64,000 nucleotides of DNA, from positions 24,754 through 88,753 of the forward strand of contig JAKJJQ010000007.1 in NCBI GenBank assembly GCA_021713415.1. Direction: 5' to 3'. Origin of the DNA: M0027 sp021713415 (lineage in GTDB: Bacteria > Pseudomonadota > Gammaproteobacteria > Francisellales > Francisellaceae). Position numbers and translations under genes: made by a program. Each line of letters begins with the position of its first letter. Positions within the stretch are counted from its first letter, which is position 1. Under the pieces are notes generated by a model. That model had not been told where the DNA came from, made no database searches, and saw nothing but the letters and a program-made list of their open reading frames with translations. Shown piece after piece: positions 45,127 through 54,363 of the stretch.

Positions 45127-45939
45127 ATGTTAAATTTAGAAACAAAAGTATTTTCTGATTTTGCCTCACTAAAAAATCAGTTTAGTAAGGCGAAACCATT
45201 TCCACATGTTGTTATTGATGATTTTTTAGAATTAAATTTAGCAAAAGCTATAGATGCTGAATTTCCTTCACTTGATAGCGATATGTGGTATCAGTATCAA
45301 AATGCAATTGAGTATAAAAAAACTTATAATCACTGGGAAAAATTTCCTAAATATACTTACCAATTATTTGCCTATTTAAATAGTAAACGTTTTATAGATA
45401 AACTAAATCAGATGGTGCCAGAAATTGAGCTTTGGCCTGATATGGGGTTAAATGGTGGAGGTTGGCATGCCCATGGTGTTGGTGGTAAATTAAATACGCA
45501 TCTTGATTACTCAATACACCCTAAGTTAGGTTTAGAACGTCGATTAAATATTATCATTTACATTAATGAAACCTGGCAAACACAATGGGGCGGAGCACTA
45601 GGTATGTGGTCACATGATAAGGCTAATAACCAGCCAAAAACGTTGATTAAATCAGTAGAGCCTGTATTTAATAGAGCGGTTATTTTTGATACAACATGTA
45701 ATAGTTGGCATGGTTTGCCTGAACCAATTAATTGTCCTAAAGATCAGGCTCGCCGGTCTTTGGCTATTTATTATTTGAGCGAACCGACAGTAGGCGCTTC
45801 AGATAGAGGCAAAGCCTTATTTGCACCGAGTAAAGACCAAGTGGGTAACAAAGAAGTATTAGAATTAATTAAAAAAAGATCTCAAGTTAAATCTGTGATT
45901 GAAGTCTATAATAATAAGCAGAAACAAAATAAAAAGTAG
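45127..45939 (+). CDS. 2-oxoglutarate/Fe(II)-dependent oxygenase
   Basis: A 270-residue double-stranded beta-helix oxygenase. The iron-binding triad is H125 and D127 (NTHLDYS) with H195 (NSWHGLP), and an arginine at 209/210 (ARRSLAIYYL) would bind 2-oxoglutarate; RRLNIIIYIN and WGGALGMW fit the prolyl-hydroxylase-like core. Its start abuts the rmlB stop, so it is translated with the rhamnose genes. Such enzymes can hydroxylate proteins or small molecules; here a sugar or nucleotide sugar is possible but unproven. Confidence 0.83.
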   Translation: MLNLETKVFSDFASLKNQFSKAKPFPHVVIDDFLELNLAKAIDAEFPSLDSDMWYQYQNAIEYKKTYNHWEKFPKYTYQLFAYLNSKRFIDKLNQMVPEIELWPDMGLNGGGWHAHGVGGKLNTHLDYSIHPKLGLERRLNIIIYINETWQTQWGGALGMWSHDKANNQPKTLIKSVEPVFNRAVIFDTTCNSWHGLPEPINCPKDQARRSLAIYYLSEPTVGASDRGKALFAPSKDQVGNKEVLELIKKRSQVKSVIEVYNNKQKQNKK

Positions 45940-45946
45940 CCAATTT

Positions 45947-46753
45947 ATGAAAATGACATCTGTGGTTGTATTATATAAGCACCCTTTGGAGATGTTAGAA
46001 AAATTTTTAGCATCTTATGAGCAAAGTATAAAACAATTATTATCAAAATATAGTGATATGCAGTCTTGCCTTTATATTGTAAATAATGATGCAGAAAAAC
46101 AGATAGATTATCAGTTTGATACAATAAAACAAAAATATTCAGTTGATGTAATATTTTTAGGATCAGATAAAAATGGTGGTTATGGTTATGGAAATAACTT
46201 TGTAATGGATCGCTTAGATAGCGAATATCATTTAGTTGTTAATCCAGATATTGTATTTGAAGAAAATACATTGACAGAAGCACTATCTTTTTTAGAAACA
46301 CATCATGAAGTTGGTTTATTAACACCTGCTGTTTTTGATGTTGATGGTAATCAGCAATTTTTATGTAAAAAAAATCCAACATTATTGATACAGTTTTTAA
46401 GGTTTGTGTTTAAACAAAAGAAAGTAATTTTTAAAAAATATCTTGAGAATTATGAATATGCAGGTTATTCATATGATGAAATTATTTATGATATACCTAA
46501 TTGTACGGGTTGTTTTATGCTATTTAGAACAGCATTATTTAAACAACTTGAAGGCTTTGATGAGCGATTTTTTTATTATATGGAAGATAGTGATATTTCA
46601 AGAAGGGCTTTAGAGATAGCTAAAACTGCTTATGTGCCAAGTGTTAAAGTATCTCATGAATATCAGGGCGATGCTTATAAAAATAAGAAGCTGAGGAATC
46701 AGGCAATTAAATCTGCATTAAAATACTGGAGAAAGTGGGGTGGGTTAATATAA
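45947..46753 (+). CDS. Glycosyltransferase family 2, rhamnosyltransferase-like
   Basis: GT-A transferase of 268 residues. NGGYGYGNNF, the metal motif VVNPDIVF, and the pair NCTGCFMLFRTALF and FDERFFYYMEDSDISRRA are characteristic of the WbbL/RfbN-like rhamnosyltransferase group. The start is ATG 45947 (45953 also possible), giving the family opening; a longer frame back to 45899 overlaps the oxygenase and lacks a ribosome site. Nearness to rmlACDB supports dTDP-rhamnose as donor. Last plus-strand gene of the locus. Confidence 0.87.
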   Translation: MKMTSVVVLYKHPLEMLEKFLASYEQSIKQLLSKYSDMQSCLYIVNNDAEKQIDYQFDTIKQKYSVDVIFLGSDKNGGYGYGNNFVMDRLDSEYHLVVNPDIVFEENTLTEALSFLETHHEVGLLTPAVFDVDGNQQFLCKKNPTLLIQFLRFVFKQKKVIFKKYLENYEYAGYSYDEIIYDIPNCTGCFMLFRTALFKQLEGFDERFFYYMEDSDISRRALEIAKTAYVPSVKVSHEYQGDAYKNKKLRNQAIKSALKYWRKWGGLI

Positions 46754-46799
46754 ATTCAACTAAAAATACAATATTAAAGTAGTTATCTGAACAGGCTCA

Positions 46800-47768
46800 T
46801 CAGTGGTGCTTTTTGTTATCGTTATATCTTACTGATTCTACTAGTAATGTGAGTATAACACTAAGAATAATTGTCAGTATGATGCCAATGATTAAAACAT
46901 TCATTTTTGATAAGCCAATTAACTGATCACTTTGAATCAGCTGGGCCTGTATCTGTAGATTTTGTATTGTATCTATGGCTAGATTGATAGAGTTTATATC
47001 ATTTTTCAAGTTAATTAATTTTATTGATAAATCAAATTGTTTATTAGCAAGTGTTAGATAAGCATCTGATTCTAGGATAGTTTGAGAGAATTGAGCTTTA
47101 TCTTTAATCAAGGTATTGTGTGTAATTACTTCTTTAACTTCGGATGTATTATTATCCAAATCATTTTTTAATTTGAATAAACTCGAATATTTATTCTCAA
47201 GTGTTGTTTTATCTAGATTTAAACTAAGCTTTAATTTTTGGATAATACTGCTATCAATTTGATTTTTAAGGTATTGCACATAATCATTTAACGTTTTTTT
47301 AATAATTTTTAATTCGTTTTTATTGCCTTTAAGGCTTAGGTTAATAAATGCAGTGTTTGTATCAGCTTTTAAATAGCTCTGTTGAATACGTTTTGCATAA
47401 TTTTTTTCTTCGATTGATTTTTGTTGTTGGATAAACGTACTTAAATAATAATCTATATAGTTATTGAGCTTAGTGTTGCTAATAATATTCTGAAATTTTG
47501 CATTAAAAAAATACTCAGGTGGTGTCAAGTGATATGAGTAATCATAATTATCCTTTTTATAAATAAAAGCGATTATTGTTATCAGAAAGCCCAAAATAAG
47601 CACGGTTAAAAATAGTTTAATACGTTTTATAATCATTTGAAGGCAATATGCTAAAGATAGCGTATGAGGATAATGATTATCATTGTTGGCATGATTATCC
47701 ATGGGTATGTACTTAATATTAATATTACGAATGTTAGCTATTGTATAGTGGATAAAGGTATCATTCAA
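46800..47768 (-). CDS. Wzz-like chain-length regulator
   Basis: Protein of up to 322 residues with one N-terminal membrane helix (about 52-69), a long, coiled-coil-rich, lysine/asparagine-rich periplasmic region, and a second helix near the C-terminus (about 288-310) followed by a short basic tail. This two-helix topology is that of Wzz polysaccharide co-polymerases; sequence identity is weak. No kinase domain is attached. The start is uncertain: residue 23 (47702) is an alternative methionine. It faces away from the tRNA and converges on the rhamnosyltransferase, at the locus edge. Confidence 0.72.
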   Translation of the reverse strand: MNDTFIHYTIANIRNINIKYIPMDNHANNDNHYPHTLSLAYCLQMIIKRIKLFLTVLILGFLITIIAFIYKKDNYDYSYHLTPPEYFFNAKFQNIISNTKLNNYIDYYLSTFIQQQKSIEEKNYAKRIQQSYLKADTNTAFINLSLKGNKNELKIIKKTLNDYVQYLKNQIDSSIIQKLKLSLNLDKTTLENKYSSLFKLKNDLDNNTSEVKEVITHNTLIKDKAQFSQTILESDAYLTLANKQFDLSIKLINLKNDINSINLAIDTIQNLQIQAQLIQSDQLIGLSKMNVLIIGIILTIILSVILTLLVESVRYNDNKKHH

Positions 47769-47831
47769 TTTAGAATTATTTTAAATTTTAGTTTAATCAT
47801 CATATTAATTAATAAAAATCTAACTTACTAC

Positions 47832-47860
47832 TTGATTTTTGTCGGCGAATTCAGTAGTAT
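47832..47860 (+). promoter_or_regulatory. Candidate promoter of the initiator tRNA-rimP-nusA-infB unit
   Basis: TTGATT (47832-47837) and TAGTAT (47855-47860) with a 17-base spacer, placed so transcription would begin a few bases before the tRNA at 47874. The position is what a stable-RNA promoter needs; the -10 box is only four of six consensus bases. Confidence 0.5.
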
Positions 47861-47873
47861 CACATCCTGTCGA

Positions 47874-47950
<77 letters not shown>

Positions 47951-47973
47951 AATTAACAGTATATAAAAATAAT

Positions 47974-48003
47974 AAAAGGACCTTAAGATGGTCCTTTTTT
48001 TTT
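47974..48003 (+). terminator. Rho-independent terminator after the initiator tRNA
   Basis: AAAAGGACC at 47974-47982 pairs with GGTCCTTTT from 47990, around a seven-base loop, followed by a T-run to 48003. It lies between the tRNA and rimP, so rimP and following genes depend on read-through or another promoter; partial termination would give more tRNA than mRNA. Confidence 0.85.
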
Positions 48004-48021
48004 ATCTGGAGAAAATAAACA

Positions 48022-48477
48022 ATGCAGCTAGTTGAAACTCTAGATCAACACTTACGCCAATCCATAGAAGCAATGGGCTATGTGCTATGGGGCATTGAAG
48101 TTTTACCGATGAATGCTGATTTATTGGTACGTGTTTATATTGATCATAAGGATGGTATTTCTGTTGATGACTGCCAGGATGTTAGTACGCAAATCAGTGG
48201 TATTTTAGATGTTGAAGATATCATCGATGGCCACTATACTTTGGAAGTTTCTTCTCCAGGAGCAGATCGTATTTTATTTACTTTAGAGCAAGTGAAGTGT
48301 TTTGAAGGGTTTAGGGTAAAAGGGAGGCTTAAAGAGCAAGTCAATGGTTATCGTAAGTTTAAAAATGCATTATTAAAAGCAGTTAGTGGCGATCAGTTGA
48401 CTTTAGAGATTGACAGTAATCAAATTGAAATTGACTACAATCAGGTGGAGCAATTAAGAATTGCACCTACATGGTAA
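48022..48477 (+). CDS. rimP: Ribosome maturation factor RimP
   Basis: Needed for late 30S subunit assembly. The 151-residue protein has the N-terminal alpha/beta domain with VRVYIDHKDGISVDDC and HYTLEVSSPGADR, the most conserved RimP block, and a C-terminal SH3-like barrel. A GGAG site precedes ATG 48022. It starts the rimP-nusA-infB-rbfA series behind the tRNA terminator. Confidence 0.96.
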   Translation: MQLVETLDQHLRQSIEAMGYVLWGIEVLPMNADLLVRVYIDHKDGISVDDCQDVSTQISGILDVEDIIDGHYTLEVSSPGADRILFTLEQVKCFEGFRVKGRLKEQVNGYRKFKNALLKAVSGDQLTLEIDSNQIEIDYNQVEQLRIAPTW

Positions 48478-48501
48478 GCACCAACATTGAGGATACAAGG
48501 C

Positions 48502-49977
48502 ATGAGTAAAGAGCTATTATTGGTGATAGAAGCAGTTGCAAATGAGAAAGAAGTTGAACGCGAAGTAATATTTCACGCAATGGAAGAAGCATTAGCTGCA
48601 GCAAGCAAAAAATTAATTGATGCATTAGCTGAAGTGAAAGTTGTCATTGATCGTACTACGGGTGATTATAACACATACCGTTTATGGGAGGTCATTGCTG
48701 AGGATGCTGAGCTTGAAAATCCAAAAGCACAATTTTATGTCGATGTGGCCAATGAAAAAGGACATAGTGTTAAAGTTGGCGATGTGATTGAAGAAGAAAT
48801 AGAATCAGTTGATTTTGGCCGTATATCTGCGCAGTCAGCAAGGCAAGTTATTTTACAAAAAGTAAAAGAAGCTGAAAGAGCTAAATTGATTGAAAGTTTT
48901 AAAGATCGCATTGGTAAAGTACTTTATGGTGAAGTAAAACGTGTAACTCGCGAGTTTATTTTAATTGATCTTGGTGACCAGGCTGATGGTATTTTACCAA
49001 GAAGTGAGTTATTGCCAAAAGAGACTTTCAAAGTTGGTGATAAGGCACGTGCAGTTTTAACTGAACTTGATGAAACATCAAGAAATTACCCACTACGATT
49101 AAGCCGTATTGCTAATGAGATTGTTGAAGCATTATTTGAGCTTGAAGTGCCAGAGATTTCTGAAGAAGTAATTGAAATTGTTGGTATTGCGCGTGATGCG
49201 GGTTCTCGCTGTAAGATTGCAGTGAAAACAAATGATGGTAGAATTGATCCAGTAGGTGCTTGTGTTGGTATGCGCGGTACTCGTGTTCAATCCATTACCA
49301 ATGAATTAAAAGGTGAGCGTATCGATATTATTCTTTGGGATGATAACCCGGTTCAATATGTAATTAACGCATTATCACCTGCAGAGATTGTTTCGATTAT
49401 TCAGGATGAAGATAGTAATACGATTGATGTTGCTGTTAAAGAAGATCAATTATCTCAGGCCATTGGTAGGAATGGTCAAAATGTTCGTTTGGCATCAGAG
49501 TTAACCGGTTGGCGATTAAATGTTATGCCCGAATCTGAAGCACAAGAAAAGCAAGATAAAGAAGCACAAAGCCAAATTAAATTATTCATGGAAGCATTGG
49601 ATGTTGAAGAAGATGTTGCTATGGTATTGTTTGAAGAAGGCTTCACACAACTTGAAGAGGTTGCTTATGTGCCATTAGAAGAGATGTTGGCAATTGATGG
49701 TTTTAATGAAGACATTGTCAGTGAACTGCAAGAGCGAGCAAAAACAGCCTTATTAACACAAGCATTAAGTAATAAAAAAGTGCCAGCAGATGACTTATTA
49801 ACTATGGAAGGTATGGATGAAATCTTAGCCAATCAATTAGCAGAAGCTGGTATTATTACAATGGAAGATCTAGCAGAACAAGCAGTTGATGATTTGCTAG
49901 ATGTTATTGAGATTGATCGAGAACGTGCAGCTGAATTAATATTAACAGCACGTAGACCGTGGTTTGAAGAGAATTGA
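48502..49977 (+). CDS. nusA: Transcription termination/antitermination factor NusA
   Basis: RNA-polymerase-binding factor of 491 residues. It has the N-terminal polymerase-binding domain, an S1 domain (about 130-200, GEVKRVTREFILIDLG), two KH domains (IGRNGQNVRLAS in the second), and C-terminal acidic helix-hairpin-helix repeats (about 350-490), as in E. coli. ATG 48502 follows an AAGG; an in-frame TTG at 48487 is a less likely start. Flanked by rimP and infB. Confidence 0.96.
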   Translation: MSKELLLVIEAVANEKEVEREVIFHAMEEALAAASKKLIDALAEVKVVIDRTTGDYNTYRLWEVIAEDAELENPKAQFYVDVANEKGHSVKVGDVIEEEIESVDFGRISAQSARQVILQKVKEAERAKLIESFKDRIGKVLYGEVKRVTREFILIDLGDQADGILPRSELLPKETFKVGDKARAVLTELDETSRNYPLRLSRIANEIVEALFELEVPEISEEVIEIVGIARDAGSRCKIAVKTNDGRIDPVGACVGMRGTRVQSITNELKGERIDIILWDDNPVQYVINALSPAEIVSIIQDEDSNTIDVAVKEDQLSQAIGRNGQNVRLASELTGWRLNVMPESEAQEKQDKEAQSQIKLFMEALDVEEDVAMVLFEEGFTQLEEVAYVPLEEMLAIDGFNEDIVSELQERAKTALLTQALSNKKVPADDLLTMEGMDEILANQLAEAGIITMEDLAEQAVDDLLDVIEIDRERAAELILTARRPWFEEN

Positions 49978-50039
49978 TTTAAAGTAAATAAAATAATGAT
50001 TTTAAATAGATTAAGTATAAATTTAAGGGAGGCGCAACG

Positions 50040-52676
50040 ATGACAGAGATAACAGTTGCACAATTAGCCAATACTGTTGGAATCGGCGTTGATCAGTTAG
50101 TAGAGAAATTAAAAGAAGCAGGCATTGATAAAGCCGATGGTAGAGATTTAATTACTGATGATGAGAAAAATAAATTACTAGGCCATATTCAAGGTGTTGG
50201 TGGTAAAGCTGAGAGTAATAAAATTACTTTAAAACGTAAAAGTACACAAAAGCTAAAACTATCCGGGCAAAATCGAAAAATTAATGTAGAAGTTCGTAAG
50301 AAAAAGGTGATTGTTAAGCCTAAAGATGAGCTTGTAGAAGAAGAACAAGAAGTTATAACAGATACAAAGCTTGAAGATAAGTATCAAGAAATAGCTGAGC
50401 ATAGTGAGCCTGAAGTTAAAAAAGATGTTACCGAAACATCAGCTGATACAGCTGATGATCAAAGGGTTGAACAAGAGAAGGTAACAGAGGTTACTGAGAC
50501 TAAAAAATCGACTAAGAAAACAAAAAATGCAGATGCTAAAGAAGTTGATGTTGATAAGACTGAAAAAGATCATATAGAAGTAGAAAATAAAAATAAGACA
50601 AAAGAAGAATCTGCTACATCTAACGCTGAAACAAAAACTCAGGATGAAGCATCAAAAGAGCCTAAAAAAGAAACCAAGCCACATAAAAAAGAAAAAGATA
50701 AATTTGAGGAAGATGATAAGCGTTTAGCTGAGTTAAAAGAAAAACCACAGACGAAAAAGAAAAAATCAAAAGGACGTAAAAAGCATTCTTCAAAAGAGCT
50801 TTTAGATGATACCTATGATCAAGCTACAATGCAGAATAAGCGTGCTGCTGAACGTATGAATCAAAGACGCATTGACTTAAGCAAAGTTAAAACACAGAAG
50901 TTTACTAAACCTCAAGCACAAATTTTACGTGAAATTGAAATTCCTGAAGAGTTAACCGTGCAAGAGTTAGCACAGAAAATGGCACGAAAAGCAGCTGAAA
51001 TTATTAAAGTCTTAATGAAAATGGGGACAATGGTTACAATTAACCAAATGATAGATCAAGAGACAGCTATTTTAGTAACAGAAGAATTAGGCCATAAATA
51101 TCGTTTGACTAAAGCAGATGCCATTGAAGATGAAGTAAAAGTTGATGAATCAGTTGGCGATAAATTACCTCGTGCACCAGTTGTAACAATTATGGGACAT
51201 GTTGATCATGGTAAGACATCCTTGCTTGATTATATTCGACGATCAAAAGTGACCGCAGGTGAAGCAGGTGGTATTACTCAGCATATTGGTGCTTATTCGG
51301 TTGCAACTGAAAAAGGCAACATAACCTTTTTAGATACACCTGGGCATGAGGCATTTACATCAATGCGTGCACGTGGTGCTGATTGTACGGATATTGTTAT
51401 TTTAGTTGTAGCAGCAGATGATGGTGTTATGCCACAAACGCTTGAAGCAATACAACATGCTAAAGCTGCAGGCGTGCCAATTATTGTTGCTGTTAATAAA
51501 ATCGATAAACCTGAAGCTGATCCAGAGCGTGTTAAAAATGAGTTATCACAACATGATGTTATTCCTGAAGATTGGGGTGGTGATGCAATGTTTGTTCATG
51601 TCTCTGCAAAATCAGGTGAAGGCATTGATGAATTATTAGATGGTGTTTTATTGCAAGCAGAAGTTTTGGAATTAAGTGCGTCTGTTGATGGTTATGCTAA
51701 AGGTGTTGTTGTTGAATCTAAATTAGAGAAAGGTCGTGGTTCTGTAGCAACAGTTTTAATTCAGTCAGGACACTTAAAAGCAGGTGATATTATTCTAGCG
51801 GGTCTTGAGTTTGGTCGTGTTAGGGCAATGCTTGGTGATCATGGTCAACCAATTACTGATGCAGGCCCTTCAACACCTGTCGCTGTCTTAGGACTTTCTG
51901 GTGTGCCAAATGCAGGTGATGAAGTTATTTCAGTTAAAGATGAGAAAAAAGCACGAGAAGTTGCACAATTCCGTCAAGAAAAACATCGCCAAGAAAAAAT
52001 AAAACAACAACAAGCAGGTAAATTAAGTGCCTTGTTTGATCGAATGGGTCAAAGTGATGAACAGCAAACTTTAAGTGTGATAGTCAAAGCAGATGTTCAA
52101 GGTTCAGTCGAAGCCATTCAAGAATCACTAACTAAACTATCAAATGATGAAGTAAAAGTAGAAGTTGTTGCATCAGGTATTGGTGGTATTACCTCATCTG
52201 ATGTTAATTTAGCCATTGCATCACAAGCTGTGCTATTTGGATTTAATGTCCGTGCAGATATTACAGCAAAGAAAATGGCTGAAAAAGAAGAAGTCGATTT
52301 GAGATATTACAGCATTATCTATGATTTAATTGATGATGTTAAACAAGCGATGGGTGGTTTATTATCGCCTGAGTTACGTGAAGAGATTATTGGTATTGCT
52401 GAAGTACGTGAAGTCTTTAGATCAGCTAAAATCGGTGCCATTGCAGGTTGTCGTGTACTTGATGGTATCATCAAACGTAATAATCCGATTCGTGTGTTAC
52501 GTGATCAGGTTGTTATCTATGAAGGTGCACTCGAGTCACTACGTCATTTTAAAGAAGATGTCAGTGAAGTTAAAAAAGGTATGGAATGCGGTATTGGTGT
52601 CAAAAACTATAATGATGTTAAAGTAGGCGATCAGATTGAAGTCTATGAAACAACTGAAGTAAAGAGGAATCTTTAA
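50040..52676 (+). CDS. infB: Translation initiation factor IF-2
   Basis: GTPase of 878 residues that places initiator tRNA on the ribosome. The N-terminal IF2_N domain is followed by a long, highly charged lysine/glutamate linker (about 70-270), then the IF2 GTPase with GHVDHGKTS (about 386-394), DTPGHEAF and NKID, and the C-terminal beta-barrel and fMet-tRNA-binding domains. A strong AGGGAGG site precedes ATG 50040. Being next to the initiator tRNA gene is fitting. Confidence 0.97.
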   Translation: MTEITVAQLANTVGIGVDQLVEKLKEAGIDKADGRDLITDDEKNKLLGHIQGVGGKAESNKITLKRKSTQKLKLSGQNRKINVEVRKKKVIVKPKDELVEEEQEVITDTKLEDKYQEIAEHSEPEVKKDVTETSADTADDQRVEQEKVTEVTETKKSTKKTKNADAKEVDVDKTEKDHIEVENKNKTKEESATSNAETKTQDEASKEPKKETKPHKKEKDKFEEDDKRLAELKEKPQTKKKKSKGRKKHSSKELLDDTYDQATMQNKRAAERMNQRRIDLSKVKTQKFTKPQAQILREIEIPEELTVQELAQKMARKAAEIIKVLMKMGTMVTINQMIDQETAILVTEELGHKYRLTKADAIEDEVKVDESVGDKLPRAPVVTIMGHVDHGKTSLLDYIRRSKVTAGEAGGITQHIGAYSVATEKGNITFLDTPGHEAFTSMRARGADCTDIVILVVAADDGVMPQTLEAIQHAKAAGVPIIVAVNKIDKPEADPERVKNELSQHDVIPEDWGGDAMFVHVSAKSGEGIDELLDGVLLQAEVLELSASVDGYAKGVVVESKLEKGRGSVATVLIQSGHLKAGDIILAGLEFGRVRAMLGDHGQPITDAGPSTPVAVLGLSGVPNAGDEVISVKDEKKAREVAQFRQEKHRQEKIKQQQAGKLSALFDRMGQSDEQQTLSVIVKADVQGSVEAIQESLTKLSNDEVKVEVVASGIGGITSSDVNLAIASQAVLFGFNVRADITAKKMAEKEEVDLRYYSIIYDLIDDVKQAMGGLLSPELREEIIGIAEVREVFRSAKIGAIAGCRVLDGIIKRNNPIRVLRDQVVIYEGALESLRHFKEDVSEVKKGMECGIGVKNYNDVKVGDQIEVYETTEVKRNL

Positions 52677-53120
52677 GTGGCTGGAACCTCAAGAGTCTAT
52701 CGGGTAGCAGATGAGATTCAACGTTTAATTGTAACAGCAATTAGAAAAAAAATACGTAACCCTAAGTTTCAGTGGGTTTCCATTACATCAGTTGATGTCT
52801 CTAAAGATTTATCTTATGCCAAAATATATTATACATCCTTATCAGAGACTGTTTCACAAACTGACTTAGCAGAAGCTTTTAATAAGGCTAAAGGCTTTTT
52901 TAGAAGTTATTTAGCAAAAGAGCTAAGCTTACGTATTGTGCCAAATTTACGTTTTATCTATGACGATTCATTGGAGTATGGCTCAGAAATGTCCAAATTG
53001 ATTGATTCAGCTCGTAAAGCAGATGAAGCATTTATTGATAAGAGTGAAACCCTAGAAAATGATGAGCAAACTGATTCTGAAAAAGATGATAAAAAGGATA
53101 AGCGTAAACGTTTAAGATAG
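52677..53120 (+). CDS. rbfA: 30S ribosome-binding factor RbfA
   Basis: Cold-shock-related ribosome maturation factor of 147 residues with a KH-like fold: RVADEIQRLIVTAIRKKIRNPK at the start, ITSVDVSKDLSYAKIYYT, and LRIVPNLRFIYDDSLEYG. GTG 52677 directly follows the infB stop. The C-terminal tail is long, acidic then basic (EKDDKKDKRKR). Last gene of this conserved block. Confidence 0.95.
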   Translation: MAGTSRVYRVADEIQRLIVTAIRKKIRNPKFQWVSITSVDVSKDLSYAKIYYTSLSETVSQTDLAEAFNKAKGFFRSYLAKELSLRIVPNLRFIYDDSLEYGSEMSKLIDSARKADEAFIDKSETLENDEQTDSEKDDKKDKRKRLR

Positions 53121-53176
53121 CTTTGTCTAAACAGGGAATTGGTTATGTTAAATAGTATTATTGAAAGTATCAGCTC

Positions 53177-54355
53177 ATGCGGATTTATTTAAATGATCTT
53201 GGCATTATCAACGCATTGGGTAATAACAAAGACCAAGTGATTGATAATTTGCTAAAAAATAGTCAAGTCAATGTTCGCCACTATGATCAGTTATTTAGTC
53301 AAAGATCAAGCTATATTGCTGAAGTTACAGCACAACTAGCAGAAATTAATCCATCATTTAAAGCATTTGACTGTCGAAATAATCGTCTATTACTGAAAGC
53401 TTATCAACAAATAGAAGAAACGGTCAATCAGTTCAAATCAATTTATGGCAATCACCGCATTGGTGTTGTATTAGGCACAAGTACATCGGGTATTAGTGAA
53501 GGTGAACATGCATTTAATTATTTTAAAAATAATACAACTTATCCAGCTCAATTTAATTATAAACAACAAGAATTAGGTCAAATCGCCTTATTTTTATCTC
53601 AGTATCTACAGCTAGGTGGCCCTTCTTATACGGTATCAACAGCCTGTTCATCGAGTGCAAAAGCGATTATTTCTGGCATAAGACTCATTGAGAATAACCT
53701 ATGTGATGCAGTCATTGTCGGTGGCTGTGATACCTTATGTCAAATGACGTTAAATGGGTTTGATTGTATTGATTCAGTTTCAAGTTCCATTTGTAACCCA
53801 TTTAGTAATAACCGTAATGGCATTACCATTGGTGAGGGAGCAGCCTTATTTGTATTAAGTAAGAAACCTTCAGAAATTCAATTGCTTGGTTTTGGTGAAG
53901 CTTCTGATGGTTATCATATTACTTCACCCGACCCAGAAGGCTATGGTGCAAAATTATCGATGTCAGCTGCGCTTGACTCTGCAGGCCTTAAAGCAAGTGA
54001 TATTGGTTATATCAATGCACATGGGACTGCAACACCTAAAAATGATCAGATGGAGTCAAAAGCAATCTATGAATTATTCTCAAATCAAACACCGATAAGT
54101 TCAACCAAGCCATTAACAGGTCATACATTAGGTGCAGCAGCTGCCATTGAGTTAGGGTTATGCTGGTTATTATTATCTAAAAAATACAATCCTAAAAAAT
54201 TAATACCAAAACAACTTTGGGATGGTATCAAAGGTGATGATATTAGTGATTGCTTTATCATTAATGAACAAATAAATTATGATAAACCTTACTTTTTATC
54301 TAATTCATTTGCCTTTGGTGGTAATAATGCAAGTTTAATTATTGGTAAGAGCTAA
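53177..54355 (+). CDS. Beta-ketoacyl-ACP synthase (FabF/FabB-like)
   Basis: Thiolase-fold condensing enzyme of 392 residues with the full catalytic set C157 (STACSSS), H282 (NAHGTATPKND) and H316 (PLTGHTLGAA). It is shorter at the N-terminus than FabF and resembles ketosynthases found in aryl-polyene and similar non-housekeeping clusters, but no partner genes (ACP, ketoreductase, dehydratase) are nearby, so its pathway is unknown. A 15-codon reading frame from 53144, with an AGGGA site, overlaps the start and could couple its translation. Confidence 0.85.
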   Translation: MRIYLNDLGIINALGNNKDQVIDNLLKNSQVNVRHYDQLFSQRSSYIAEVTAQLAEINPSFKAFDCRNNRLLLKAYQQIEETVNQFKSIYGNHRIGVVLGTSTSGISEGEHAFNYFKNNTTYPAQFNYKQQELGQIALFLSQYLQLGGPSYTVSTACSSSAKAIISGIRLIENNLCDAVIVGGCDTLCQMTLNGFDCIDSVSSSICNPFSNNRNGITIGEGAALFVLSKKPSEIQLLGFGEASDGYHITSPDPEGYGAKLSMSAALDSAGLKASDIGYINAHGTATPKNDQMESKAIYELFSNQTPISSTKPLTGHTLGAAAAIELGLCWLLLSKKYNPKKLIPKQLWDGIKGDDISDCFIINEQINYDKPYFLSNSFAFGGNNASLIIGKS

Positions 54356-54363
54356 TTAAATTT

